64,000 nucleotides of DNA, taken from assembly GCF_003313325.1 (NCBI RefSeq), contig NZ_QMHQ01000004.1:1-64000 (forward strand). The letters run 5' to 3'. Positions 17,621-26,362 of this stretch are shown here, one piece after another. Position 1 is the first letter of the stretch, and every line of letters starts with the position of its first letter. The position numbers and the translations under genes were made by a program. The notes under the pieces are model-generated. The model had not been told where the DNA came from and searched no databases. It worked only from the letters and a program-made list of their open reading frames with translations. Source of the stretch: Pedobacter namyangjuensis. GTDB lineage: Bacteria > Bacteroidota > Bacteroidia > Sphingobacteriales > Sphingobacteriaceae.

Positions 17621-18709
17621 ATGAAGGTTCTATTTGATCATCAAATGTTTTCTCAACAACGTTATGGTGGGATTTCGAGATATTTTGCAAACATCTATAA
17701 TTCAATACAGAACACAACAGATATTCAAGCTAGTATTTCTGTATTACATAGCAAAAACTATTACATTAAGGATTTCGACGCAATTTTAAACAACTGGATT
17801 GGCAATGTTCTGCTTGCGAAAAAATCAAGAAGCAATAAATGGAATAAACAATATTCCAAATACTTGATAGGCAAAAACAATTTCGACGTTTTTCATCCTA
17901 CATATTTTAACCCTTATTTTTTAAAACGTCTTAAAAAGCCTTTGGTGGTAACGGTGCACGATATGATTTATGAAGCTATGCCAGAATACTTTCCATCAAA
18001 TGACCCACTGCCTTATCACAAAAGGCTACTAATGGACAGAGCTGATAAAATAATAGCAATTTCTGAAATAACTAAGGCTGATATTTTAAAATATAGTAAT
18101 GTTAACGAAGATAAGATTGAGGTTATCTACCATGGCATAGATTTAAGCACACCAAATCATCAGAATGTAGCAAACCTCCCTAAAAACTATATTCTATTTG
18201 TTGGAGACAGAGAAAAATATAAAAACTTCCATTTGCTAGCAGAAGCATTTAAAATAGTTTCGCTAAAATACGATGACCTAAAATTCGTTTTAGCGGGTGG
18301 AGGTCCGATAACATATGGTGATTCGGAATTTCTACGAAGACACAACATATTGGATAAGACGATACAGCTATCTGCCAGTGATGAGCAATTGAACACCTTA
18401 TATAAAAATGCAATTTGTTTTGTATATCCCTCTCTATATGAAGGTTTTGGTCTTCCCATTTTAGAGGCATTTAAAAATAATTGCCCAGTTTTGTTAAGTA
18501 ACTGCAGCTGTTTCGAAGAAATTGCCGGAGATGCTGCACAGTACTTCGAAGGGCAATCTTTAGAAGCACTTGTATCAAAACTAACTTACATTATAGAAAA
18601 TGAATCGACTAGAAAAGAGATGATTAATTTAGGAGATAAAAAATTGTTAGAATATCCAATAGAGAAATGTGTTGAACAGACTATTGAGCTTTACAAAACT
18701 GTTAGTTAG
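17621..18709 (+). CDS. Glycosyltransferase family 4
   Basis: A 362-residue GT4 (GT-B fold) enzyme. N-terminal MKVLFDHQMFSQQRYGGISRY, acceptor-side VTVHDMIYE, the donor-domain start ILFVGDREKYKNFHLL and the retaining-GT motif YEGFGLPILEAF (E-x7-E). The ATG at 17621 is chosen over a TTG two codons upstream. Same transcript as the preceding GT2. The 3' end overlaps the convergent Caps_synth-like gene by 4 bases, so the two transcripts collide here. Donor sugar unknown; mannose or glucose are usual for the family. Confidence 0.9.
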   Translation: MKVLFDHQMFSQQRYGGISRYFANIYNSIQNTTDIQASISVLHSKNYYIKDFDAILNNWIGNVLLAKKSRSNKWNKQYSKYLIGKNNFDVFHPTYFNPYFLKRLKKPLVVTVHDMIYEAMPEYFPSNDPLPYHKRLLMDRADKIIAISEITKADILKYSNVNEDKIEVIYHGIDLSTPNHQNVANLPKNYILFVGDREKYKNFHLLAEAFKIVSLKYDDLKFVLAGGGPITYGDSEFLRRHNILDKTIQLSASDEQLNTLYKNAICFVYPSLYEGFGLPILEAFKNNCPVLLSNCSCFEEIAGDAAQYFEGQSLEALVSKLTYIIENESTRKEMINLGDKKLLEYPIEKCVEQTIELYKTVS

Positions 18710-19662
18710 CTAATACTATTTTCGTTCTTATTTATTTCTGCATCGATCTGCGCTAATAAAAAATTCAAATTTTTCATCCGTTCTTCATCGAAATAAGTGA
18801 GTTTATGCATATTGATAGACTTAACTAATTCTTGTATGGAGCAATAATTCGTACCATCTACCAATACCCTTAAAATATGCGGCAGTGTATCCGATACAAC
18901 AGAACATTGCAAGTGTTTCAGTTTACAAACAACTAATTCGTTGTACAAAACCTGAAAAAAGAAATAATTAATGATTTTGTCTTCCGTTTTCCAGTAATTT
19001 AATATTAGGTCAAACATCGTCGCAATCATTATGCTACCTCTTTTTGCGAAAATGATGCTATTTAGCATTTTTACTTTATATCGGGGATTCCAACTCCAAT
19101 AACTCGTATGTGGGCCATCCCAAAAAGATTTATTTGGTTCGTAGTTGCTACGCTGAAATACAAAATAATCTTGTTCGGTGTATTCTTTTGACAATGGCGC
19201 TGTGAGCAAAATTGTTGCGTCTAACCAAACGCCACCATAAACATGTAGCAATGCAAGACGTAATAAATCTGAAAAAAACACTCTTGAAAACTTCAATTCG
19301 TTTTCATTGTTCCATATAAATTCGGGAAAATCTAAATAATCTGATATTGTTTTATCATTTAAACGCACCACTTCGTAATCGCCTTTATACCTATCAACCG
19401 AATCAAAACAGCGCTGTACTACAGGTGGCAAATCAACATCATCGGCCTGTTGGCCCCAGTATTGCCAAATAACTTTCTCACCAATATGCTTTTTAGGATA
19501 CAACGAGTTTCTCTCAATTTTTCCATCAAAATAATCCACAATTATCGGATGCCAAAATTCCGCAATCCTTTTATGTCTACGAGCTACTATCTGATTTCTA
19601 ATCAATCCCCAGATTCTATTTGCCAAATATTTAAGGTTTAAGAAATCCTTCCGCTTACTCAT
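18706..19662 (-). CDS. Capsular polysaccharide synthesis-type glycosyltransferase
   Basis: A 318-residue protein of the Caps_synth / Gly_transf_sug (GT32-like) group. After a basic N-terminal helix come VIWQYWGQQADDVDLPPVVQRCFDSV, a central region with FFSDLLRLALLHVYGGVWLDATI, whose LDA in GGVWLDA is the DxD-type metal/nucleotide-sugar motif seen in this group. Typical of enzymes transferring a sugar to capsular or LPS glycans. Last gene of a tight leftward set of four (gaps of 4-6 bases: Stealth, GT2, GT2, this gene). No membrane helix. Confidence 0.8.
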   Translation of the reverse strand: MSKRKDFLNLKYLANRIWGLIRNQIVARRHKRIAEFWHPIIVDYFDGKIERNSLYPKKHIGEKVIWQYWGQQADDVDLPPVVQRCFDSVDRYKGDYEVVRLNDKTISDYLDFPEFIWNNENELKFSRVFFSDLLRLALLHVYGGVWLDATILLTAPLSKEYTEQDYFVFQRSNYEPNKSFWDGPHTSYWSWNPRYKVKMLNSIIFAKRGSIMIATMFDLILNYWKTEDKIINYFFFQVLYNELVVCKLKHLQCSVVSDTLPHILRVLVDGTNYCSIQELVKSINMHKLTYFDEERMKNLNFLLAQIDAEINKNENSIS

Positions 19663-19666
19663 AACC

Positions 19667-20530
19667 TTAATGTCCTGCTTTAGATTGAATAATACAAATA
19701 CCGAACAAATACCATTTAGTTGTTCCGCTAGCTAACAGTTTCTTTTTAAAAATGCGCATTCCTAAAAATCTATAGCGTATAATAATTCCAGGATCGCCGA
19801 CTATCTTAACACCGTGTTGCTTTTCAAAATCTCGCTTAAAAACACGTAACGGCTCCATTTTTTTGCTCCGCTCGCTTTTAGCACTTTTATTTAGCATCGT
19901 TAATGCAGAGCTAGGGTGATACTTATAGTAATAAATTGCATTTGGTACTGCAACAACTTTATTGGCTTTGCAAACAGCGGTTAGGGAGAAAATCATGTCT
20001 TCGGCAATTTGCACATTCTGATCGAACTCAATTTGCTCAGAAATTAAAAATGAAGTTTTGAACAAATATTTAAAGCAATAGCCCTCGCTTCCAACTTTAG
20101 CAAGCTTTAACTTATCTTCTTTTGAAACCGCTAAAAACGCTTGTTGATTAGTGTAGGATAAACTCGGTTGCCTTTCATTTATAATTCCGCAAAAAACTAC
20201 TTCTGCATCATATTTCAACGCCGAAGAAAGCATTTCTTCATAAAAATTAAGACTGATTAGATCGTCCGGATCCATAAAATGAACATACTGCCCCGTTGCA
20301 TTTTGCAATCCTACGTTTCTGGCAGCAGATACGCCCTTATTTTGCTGGCGAATAAGTTTTACTGGATACTGAGCTGCGATTTTTGCCGTATCATCGATAG
20401 ATCCGTCATCAACAACTATGATTTCAATGTTTTTATAAGATTGGTATTTGATATTTTCAATACACTGCGACAAATACAAAGCCACATTGTATGCAGGAAT
20501 AATAACTGAAATGAGTTTTTTATCTTCCAT
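19667..20530 (-). CDS. Glycosyltransferase family 2 (paralogue 1)
   Basis: A 287-residue GT2. Standard motifs: ISVIIPAYNVALYLSQCI, IIVVDDGSIDDTA, NKGVSAARNVGLQNATGQYVHFMDPDD (DxD-type DPD). The C-terminal third (after about residue 200) is basic and helical. It is clearly a duplicate of the next gene: both share the SQYPVKLI / AQYPVKLI and QYVHFMD / KYVHFMD blocks in register. The pair lies in one operon with 6 bases between them. Substrate unknown. Confidence 0.88.
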   Translation of the reverse strand: MEDKKLISVIIPAYNVALYLSQCIENIKYQSYKNIEIIVVDDGSIDDTAKIAAQYPVKLIRQQNKGVSAARNVGLQNATGQYVHFMDPDDLISLNFYEEMLSSALKYDAEVVFCGIINERQPSLSYTNQQAFLAVSKEDKLKLAKVGSEGYCFKYLFKTSFLISEQIEFDQNVQIAEDMIFSLTAVCKANKVVAVPNAIYYYKYHPSSALTMLNKSAKSERSKKMEPLRVFKRDFEKQHGVKIVGDPGIIIRYRFLGMRIFKKKLLASGTTKWYLFGICIIQSKAGH

Positions 20531-20536
20531 GTAAAA

Positions 20537-21322
20537 TTAATAACCAAACCACTTTTTTATAACATATCTTAATCTTCCTGTTGTTACACCTGGAATTTTG
20601 AAGTTGTGTTTTTTAGCGAAATCATGCATTATTTTTTTGGCATGTTTTCTATCTTCACGTCTTTTCTTCACATGAACCGGATCATTGCTCGTCATAATAG
20701 AATTTTCCTGATGGCGATACCTATATTCGGCACCAGGCACTACTACCAATTTCTCAGCAAAATAAAGTGCAGGAAGCGAAAACATTAAGTCCTCCATCAG
20801 TCTGCCTTCCATAAAACGTAAATTTTGCGCTTTTAGAAAATCTATGTTAAATAAATAACGCCAAACGTAACCAATCTTGCCTACATAAGTAGATTCTAAT
20901 CTGGTTTTTACCGTTGTGTAAACGACTTTTTCAGGAAACAGTTGTGCTTTTTGCGGTCTAGCTTCATTAATCATTCCACCACAAGCTACGTCTGCGTTGG
21001 TTTCACTTAAAGCGGCGTGCATCAAAGTATAATAATCTTCATTAATAGAATCATCAACATCCATAAAATGAACATATTTACCCGTAGTAGCATCTAATCC
21101 AGTATTTCTGGCGAAAGAAAGTCCTTTATTTTGTTCCAGTTTAATCAGTTTTACTGGATACTGACTGGCCAGCTCTGCCGTAGCGTCTTTTGAGCCGTCG
21201 TCGACTACAATAACCTCTAAGTTTTTGTACGATTGGCCTAAAACATTTTCAATGCAGGTTTTCACATACAGCTCGCCATTAAAAATTGGTATAACTACCG
21301 AAATTAAATCTTTTTCCTCCAT
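20537..21322 (-). CDS. Glycosyltransferase family 2 (paralogue 2)
   Basis: A 261-residue GT2, paralogue of its downstream neighbour. Motifs: ISVVIPIFNGELYVKTCI, VIVVDDGSKDATAEL, NKGLSFARNTGLDATTGKYVHFMDVDD (DVD). It differs mainly in the C-terminal acceptor region (RLMEDLMFSLPALYFAEKLVVV and MTSNDPVHVKKRR), consistent with different acceptors. Second gene of the leftward set; 4 bases after the Stealth gene. Confidence 0.88.
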   Translation of the reverse strand: MEEKDLISVVIPIFNGELYVKTCIENVLGQSYKNLEVIVVDDGSKDATAELASQYPVKLIKLEQNKGLSFARNTGLDATTGKYVHFMDVDDSINEDYYTLMHAALSETNADVACGGMINEARPQKAQLFPEKVVYTTVKTRLESTYVGKIGYVWRYLFNIDFLKAQNLRFMEGRLMEDLMFSLPALYFAEKLVVVPGAEYRYRHQENSIMTSNDPVHVKKRREDRKHAKKIMHDFAKKHNFKIPGVTTGRLRYVIKKWFGY

Positions 21323-21326
21323 GATT

Positions 21327-22319
21327 TTAAAGTTCGAAACTAGATTTATCTGGTAAAATACTGTTAAAAGCTTCTTCTACTCTTGCCATGGTTTGCTCAT
21401 AGTTCCTCATGTGTTCGTTATCATTTATGCAAACCAGCGAATAAGATTGATCTTTAATAGCCTTAATTGCTTTCTCTGCTTTAAACAATAACGGAAACAT
21501 TTTGGTATTTTGATAGGTATTGTACGCGTTAAAGTCTGATTTGCAAATTTGCCACGTCCTAAACAGCTCTTGTGTATAATCTTTCGGACTACGGAATCTG
21601 TTCACAGACATTGCCGATAACTCCTCGCTTTCTTTCTCCCAAACTTCTTCAAAAGTAGATTTTAAGTACGGCTGTGCATTGTGCGGCGTTCTTAAGGTTA
21701 TAAACTTATCGTAAAATGATAATCGTTTAGTTAATCTACCTCGGCTACCATAACTTTCATCGTACCATTTATCATGGTCCCGCTTTAAAACTTCTTTTTT
21801 ATCAAAATGCTTATTAATAATGCGAATATTGTTTTTTAAACATTTGCTCCACAAAGACAAACCAAAATTCAATCTAAAAGCAGCAATATCGTTTGGTAAA
21901 CCATTTTTAAAAAATCGCTCTTCTGTAATGTTATTAATAATGAAAAAGTCATCATTGAAGTACACAAAGTGTTCGGAGAGTCCCGGAATTTTATGCAAAT
22001 AAATCTCAATTAAGCTAGAGTTAAATACCGGAAGAAATTTCTCTGGAATATAATCTGAATGATTAACCAGATTTAGCTTTGGGTGGTTGATATTCAGCCA
22101 GTCTGGATGCTGTCCGCAAGTTACAAAATGGATCTTCCTTACCCATGGTGCAAACTTTTCTACTCCTCGAAACCAGTACTTTAATAGGCCGTGATCACGA
22201 AAGCGAGATTCTGCCACTTCGTTTTTAGTATTATCTATTTTACCCGAATAGGTGGCGAAATCCTCCTTCCATTTCGGATCTTCCATATCTACCCAAGTTA
22301 CTACAAAATCTATCTCCAT
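21327..22319 (-). CDS. Stealth family sugar-phosphate transferase
   Basis: A 330-residue Stealth protein. The four conserved regions are recognisable: CR1 at the N-terminus (IDFVVTWVD), CR2 (SRFRDHGLLKYWFRGVEKF, VRKIHFVTCGQ, HSDYIPE, FVYFNDDFFI), CR3 (TPHNAQPYLKS) and CR4 (VCINDN). The family includes bacterial hexose-1-phosphate transferases of capsules, such as those making phosphodiester-linked polymers, and is homologous to the human GlcNAc-1-phosphotransferase. First gene of the four-gene leftward set. It implies a phosphodiester-linked sugar in the surface glycan; which sugar cannot be read. Confidence 0.88.
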   Translation of the reverse strand: MEIDFVVTWVDMEDPKWKEDFATYSGKIDNTKNEVAESRFRDHGLLKYWFRGVEKFAPWVRKIHFVTCGQHPDWLNINHPKLNLVNHSDYIPEKFLPVFNSSLIEIYLHKIPGLSEHFVYFNDDFFIINNITEERFFKNGLPNDIAAFRLNFGLSLWSKCLKNNIRIINKHFDKKEVLKRDHDKWYDESYGSRGRLTKRLSFYDKFITLRTPHNAQPYLKSTFEEVWEKESEELSAMSVNRFRSPKDYTQELFRTWQICKSDFNAYNTYQNTKMFPLLFKAEKAIKAIKDQSYSLVCINDNEHMRNYEQTMARVEEAFNSILPDKSSFEL

Positions 22320-22512
22320 AAAGCCGTTTTAGTACTCATCATTCAAAGAATGGATAAAGATATAGAAATTCATTTATATCAATTAAAATACGAAGTAAAA
22401 TATCATTCCGCTACACCTATCAAAGAAAATATATTGGTGTAGCTACAATTTTGGTAAATTTGAAACCGGTTATGATAATGTAATAGCCCAGAAATCTGAA
22501 TAACACGCGTAA

Positions 22513-23511
22513 ATGAATCAAGCAGTAGCAAATTTTATAACGGCATTTATTCCAAATAAAGCAAAACGAGAAAAATGGCGTGGCGCTTTGGTTAAAATTA
22601 ATGTTGGAATGGTTATCAAAAAAGCGCTAGCTGAAATTGTTGCGGGTCTCATTCCACATAAAATGACAAGGAACAGGTGGCGGGGCATTTTACGTTACGG
22701 ACCTTTTAACGCCATCCGTTTGATGCTAAAAATGCGTAGAAACAAGGCAGTTAAACCAACACATTTTCTCGCTGTTTGTGCTATAGCTAAAAATGAAGGC
22801 CCGTATTTTAAAGAATGGATTGAATGGCATCAAAAATTAGGCGTAGAAAAATTTTATATCTACGATAACGAAAGCACCGACAATACTAAAGAGATTTTAG
22901 CTCCGTACGCCGAAAGCGGTTTGGTGGACTATATTTTTTGGCCAGGATTAAAACAACAATTAATTACCTACGATGATTGCCTAGAAAAGCATCGATTAGA
23001 CGTACATTGGATTGCGGTTATTGATATGGACGAATTTATAATTCCCATAAAGGATGAAACCATCCCTAAGTTTTTAGAAAAATTTGAAAACGCGGCAGCT
23101 GTAGAAATTAATTGGCTGGTTTACGGTAGCGGAGGCGCAAAGCAAAAGGAAGCAGGCACAATTATGGAGCGTTTTAAAAAACATTCGCTACCAAATCATT
23201 ATTTAAACCGCCACGTTAAAAGCATTGTAAATCCTCGTCGTGTATTTTCTTTTATCGGTTGCCACGAAGTTGCTCGAATGAACGGCAAAACATTTGATTC
23301 TCATGGAATTCCCCTTAAAAAACATTTTAGAGATAGAGAACCGCAGCACGATGTAATTAAAATCAATCACTATGCCGTAAAATCTTACGATGAGTTTTTG
23401 CAAAAACGTGCCAGAGGCAGAGCGAGAATTTTAGACATAAGAGGCTTGGATTATTTTGAGGAATATGATTTAAATGATTTGGAAGATAACCAAGATTTTT
23501 CAAAAAAATAA
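22513..23511 (+). CDS. GT92/GT2-type glycosyltransferase with N-terminal repeat
   Basis: A 332-residue protein. The catalytic part (from about residue 85) has HFLAVCAIAKNEGPYFKEWIEWH, FYIYDNESTDNT and IAVIDMDEFIIP (DxD in DMDEF), the pattern of GT92 / Glyco_tranf_2_4 enzymes; the C-terminal INHYAVKSYDEFLQKRARG is also typical. Before it lie two copies of an IP-x-K-x2-R-x2-WRG-x-L motif (residues 8-26 and 42-60), spaced by 34 residues. The gene stands alone, divergent from the Stealth operon, 193 bases away. The repeat may be an amphipathic membrane-binding element; that is inference. Confidence 0.83.
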   Translation: MNQAVANFITAFIPNKAKREKWRGALVKINVGMVIKKALAEIVAGLIPHKMTRNRWRGILRYGPFNAIRLMLKMRRNKAVKPTHFLAVCAIAKNEGPYFKEWIEWHQKLGVEKFYIYDNESTDNTKEILAPYAESGLVDYIFWPGLKQQLITYDDCLEKHRLDVHWIAVIDMDEFIIPIKDETIPKFLEKFENAAAVEINWLVYGSGGAKQKEAGTIMERFKKHSLPNHYLNRHVKSIVNPRRVFSFIGCHEVARMNGKTFDSHGIPLKKHFRDREPQHDVIKINHYAVKSYDEFLQKRARGRARILDIRGLDYFEEYDLNDLEDNQDFSKK

Positions 23512-23617
23512 AAAAGCCTTATCAAAAATAATTTCCCAGAATATTTCAGAAGGTCGTTATTCCCAGCTTAACTGGACATCGTAATGCATATATCTTTTTA
23601 AATTATTATGCTTTAAG

Positions 23618-23637
23618 ATTCCCACATACGTGGGAAT
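23618..23637. repeat. Small REP-like palindrome
   Basis: ATTCCCAC-ATAC-GTGGGAAT is a perfect 8-base inverted repeat with a 4-base loop, followed by GACGAT. This pattern (TTCCC...GGGAATGACG) is widespread as an intergenic palindrome in bacteria. It lies in the gap between the GT92-like gene and the convergent hemH, where it could also act as a weak terminator, though no T-run follows directly. Confidence 0.5.
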
Positions 23638-23686
23638 GACGATATATCTTTTTTAGCCAGCACCTTATTAATTACTGATTTTTAGC

Positions 23687-24700
23687 TTAACTCACAGACA
23701 TTTCTGCTAGTGCTTCTATAAATTTCGGGTGATCGTTGAGGCTTTCTACCAACTGTACATGTTCACCTCCTAAAGCTCTAAATTCTTCGTGATATTCTAC
23801 CGTAATCTCGTAAAGTGTTTCTAAACAATCGGCAACAAAAGCCGGACTAAATACCAACAAACGTTTTTTTCCCTCAGCAGCTAATCTTTTTAAAACATCT
23901 GTAGTATAAGGTTGTACCCAAGGTTCTTTACCTAAACGAGATTGAAAACAAACGGTATAATTTTCTTTTGCAACACCTAATTCCTTGGCCAATAACCTTG
24001 CGGTATCATGCCCTTGGGCAGAATAGCAAAATTTATTGGTATCGTTAAAAGTTTGGCAACAATCTGCACTTTTTAAACAATATGCGCTGGTATGGTCGCA
24101 TTTTAGCAATTGTCTTTCTGGCAAACCGTGAAAACTGAATAACACATGATCGTAAGTTTCAGGCTGATGTTTTCTTGCGTTTTCAGCAAAAATCTCAATC
24201 ATCTGTTTATTATCATGAAAAGAATTAATGAAAGAAATTGGTGGAATAGTTTGCCACTTACTTACCAGCTCCATTACCAACTGCATTACCGATCCTGTAC
24301 TTGCCGAAGCATACTGCGGAAACAATGGAATTACCTTAATACTTTCTACCAAACCAGCTTTTAGTTTAGCTAAAGCGTTTTCTATCGACGGGCTCTGATA
24401 GCGCATTGCTAACTCCACCTGGTAATCGCTACCCAACTTTTCTTGCAACAGCTTTGCTTGAATCTCGCTATAATAAAGTAAAGGAGAGCCGTTTTCGTTC
24501 CAAATTTCTTTATAAAGTTTAGATGTTTTTGGACTACGAAAAGGGACAATAATACCTTTTACTAGTAATGTACGATTGAGTTTCGGAATATCAATTACTC
24601 TTTCGTCCATCAGAAACTGATCAAGATATTTTCTTACGTCTTTAGTTTCCGGACTATCTGGTGTACCCAAATTCACTAGTAAAATTCCCTTTTTTGCCAT
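23687..24700 (-). CDS. hemH: Ferrochelatase
   Basis: A 337-residue ferrochelatase. MAKKGILLVNLGTPDSPE is the family start; ALAMRYQSPSIENAL-type segment, the catalytic-His signature FSFHGLPERQL, the QSRLGKEPWVQPYT block and the C-terminal NDHPKFIEAL follow. Inserts ferrous iron into protoporphyrin IX (or coproporphyrin III). A cysteine-rich stretch, CDHTSAYCLKSADCC, follows the catalytic His; similar inserts occur in other bacterial ferrochelatases and its role here is unknown. Monocistronic or last in the leftward run after ispH; a -7 element lies 48 bases upstream. Confidence 0.96.
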   Translation of the reverse strand: MAKKGILLVNLGTPDSPETKDVRKYLDQFLMDERVIDIPKLNRTLLVKGIIVPFRSPKTSKLYKEIWNENGSPLLYYSEIQAKLLQEKLGSDYQVELAMRYQSPSIENALAKLKAGLVESIKVIPLFPQYASASTGSVMQLVMELVSKWQTIPPISFINSFHDNKQMIEIFAENARKHQPETYDHVLFSFHGLPERQLLKCDHTSAYCLKSADCCQTFNDTNKFCYSAQGHDTARLLAKELGVAKENYTVCFQSRLGKEPWVQPYTTDVLKRLAAEGKKRLLVFSPAFVADCLETLYEITVEYHEEFRALGGEHVQLVESLNDHPKFIEALAEMSVS

Positions 24701-24747
24701 GTTTTGTGCTTAACCAAATTGGTTATTTGGTGTTATTTTTAGAGTTG

Positions 24748-24755
24748 CAAATATA
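24748..24755 (-). promoter_or_regulatory. -7 promoter element of hemH
   Basis: TATATTTG on the minus strand, exact TAnnTTTG, 48 bases upstream of the hemH ATG. Between them an inverted repeat ACCAAAT / ATTTGGT (24713-24719 and 24725-24731) lies in the leader and could be a regulatory site. No clear -33 element. Confidence 0.45.
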
Positions 24756-24833
24756 CGTTAAGTAAAAATCTCTTAAAAGGATGCTTAGTTACGAATTAGC
24801 AATTAATAGAATAATTACTTTTTTATGATAGGA

Positions 24834-25682
24834 TTAAAGCGATTCCAATTTTGCTTTCACGTCTTCCATTAACCACATCGGGGTTGATGTTGCTCCACAA
24901 ATGCCAACTTTATCATTCTCGCTAAACCAAGTACTGTCCAGTTCTTCTACGTTAGAGATGAAGTATGAAGATGGATTATATTTTTTGCAAACATCGTACA
25001 GAACTTTTCCGTTAGATGATTTTTTACCAGAAACGAATATGATTTTATCAAAGTCGGCTACAAATTTCTCCAACTCTTCATAACGATTAGAAACTTGTCT
25101 GCAAATGGTGTCGTTAGCTTTAACATCATACCCCCTGCTTAACAACTCGTCTTTAATTTGGTAAAACTTATCGGTGCTTTTTGTGGTTTGGCTATACAAA
25201 GTAAACTTGTTTGGGAGCGCTAAAGTATCTAACTCTGCTATATCCTGAAAAACAATTGCGTTACCATTAGTTTGCCCCTGCAGACCGATAACTTCTGCAT
25301 GCCCATGTTTACCGAAAATTAAAATTTGCTCGTCATCGTCATACGAGTTTTTAATTCTGTTCTGCAGTTTTAAAACCACCGGACAAGAAGCGTCAATTAG
25401 CGTAAGGTTATTGTTAAGCGCCAACTCGTAAGTAGACGGTGCTTCGCCATGTGCTCTAATTAAAACCTTTTCGTTATGTAACTGATGCAATTGCTCATGG
25501 TCTATAATGCGCAAACCTTTTGCTTTTAACCGAAGCACCTCTTCATCGTTATGTACAATATCCCCTAAACAATAAAGATAGTCCTCATTATCTAATATAT
25601 CTTCGGCCATGTCTATTGCATAAACAACACCAAAGCAAAAGCCAGATGATTTATCTATTGTTACGTTTAAATTGTATGCCAT
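24834..25682 (-). CDS. ispH: 4-hydroxy-3-methylbut-2-enyl diphosphate reductase
   Basis: A 282-residue IspH (LytB). The three Fe-S cluster cysteines are in SSGFCFGVVYA (Cys16), IDASCPVV and VGICGATSTP; HNDEEV and RAHGEAPS carry the substrate-binding histidines, and ISGKKSSNGK-type VSGKKSSNGK is present. Last step of the non-mevalonate (MEP) isoprenoid pathway, giving IPP and DMAPP. The ATG at 25682 (MAYNLNVTIDK) is chosen over one eight codons upstream because a -7 element lies at 25704-25711, which would leave the upstream ATG untranscribed. Between an acyltransferase gene and hemH on the same strand. Confidence 0.96.
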   Translation of the reverse strand: MAYNLNVTIDKSSGFCFGVVYAIDMAEDILDNEDYLYCLGDIVHNDEEVLRLKAKGLRIIDHEQLHQLHNEKVLIRAHGEAPSTYELALNNNLTLIDASCPVVLKLQNRIKNSYDDDEQILIFGKHGHAEVIGLQGQTNGNAIVFQDIAELDTLALPNKFTLYSQTTKSTDKFYQIKDELLSRGYDVKANDTICRQVSNRYEELEKFVADFDKIIFVSGKKSSNGKVLYDVCKKYNPSSYFISNVEELDSTWFSENDKVGICGATSTPMWLMEDVKAKLESL

Positions 25683-25703
25683 TTTATTTATCCAATGTAG
25701 ATA

Positions 25704-25711
25704 CAAAAATA
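25704..25711 (-). promoter_or_regulatory. -7 promoter element of ispH
   Basis: TATTTTTG on the minus strand fits TAnnTTTG, 21 bases upstream of the chosen ATG (25682), and overlaps the alternative upstream ATG (25706). Confidence 0.45.
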
Positions 25712-25738
25712 CATAAAAAGAGTTTTAGAATTTAACGC

Positions 25739-26362
25739 TTAAGATGCTTTTTGCGTTTGTTTTAGTACAGCATTGTCATAATGTTTATTGAACTCGCTTT
25801 TTAAAAGCTGTAAACTTACATACTCTTCTGCTTGCCACTTGGTTAAATAGGTTTTCGCTTTTGGCCTACGGCTGTTAAAATAATCTACCAGCGTTACCGC
25901 AAAAACGGTTTGAAATTTCTTTTGCGAAGCATTTAAAACTTGCATAATTCCTTTTTCAAAAGCAATTTGGCTAACATGTATAGATCTTATTTTACCTTGC
26001 GGAAAAATTAAAACCAGATTTTGCGGATCGTTTAACAACTGGCCTGCATAAGTTAACGTTTCTAACAGATCTTTTCCTTTAGCTTCTGGCGCAAAAGCAC
26101 CAAAATATTTAAGGTAGCTCGTTTTTTGATAATCTTCGGCAGTAACTAAAACATGAAATTTCTTTTTTAAAACACGTTTGTTAAGTTGAAAAAGCATATA
26201 TCCATCCCACCAACTAAAACGATTGGCTAATAGCAATATCGCTTCATTAGGGTTAATTGATATTTTGTTGTTGGTAAAAGCACAAAAATTTTTATTAATG
26301 ATATAGCTGATATACCATGAGTAGAAATTATAGATAAATGCGTTTTTACGAGGGAGATACAT
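25739..26362 (-). CDS. PlsC-like acyltransferase with altered HX4D motif
   Basis: A 207-residue member of the lysophospholipid/glycerol acyltransferase (LPLAT) superfamily. The block ILLLANRFSWWDGYMLF corresponds to motif I, but where the catalytic HX4D His is expected there is Arg48 (RFSWWD, Asp53 kept; codon CGT, one base from CAT). Motif III-like LVLIFPQGKIRS is intact. Downstream residues (LVTAEDYQKTSYLKYFGAFAP) match Bacteroidota acyltransferases of unknown acceptor. Either inactive, altered in mechanism, or a pseudo-enzyme. First gene of a leftward run with ispH (56-base gap). Confidence 0.78.
   Translation of the reverse strand: MYLPRKNAFIYNFYSWYISYIINKNFCAFTNNKISINPNEAILLLANRFSWWDGYMLFQLNKRVLKKKFHVLVTAEDYQKTSYLKYFGAFAPEAKGKDLLETLTYAGQLLNDPQNLVLIFPQGKIRSIHVSQIAFEKGIMQVLNASQKKFQTVFAVTLVDYFNSRRPKAKTYLTKWQAEEYVSLQLLKSEFNKHYDNAVLKQTQKAS

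Noticed and set aside
22350..22442. A 30-codon open frame between the Stealth and GT92-like genes
   Set aside because: Short, unrecognised and without a promoter or neighbour link; treated as chance.
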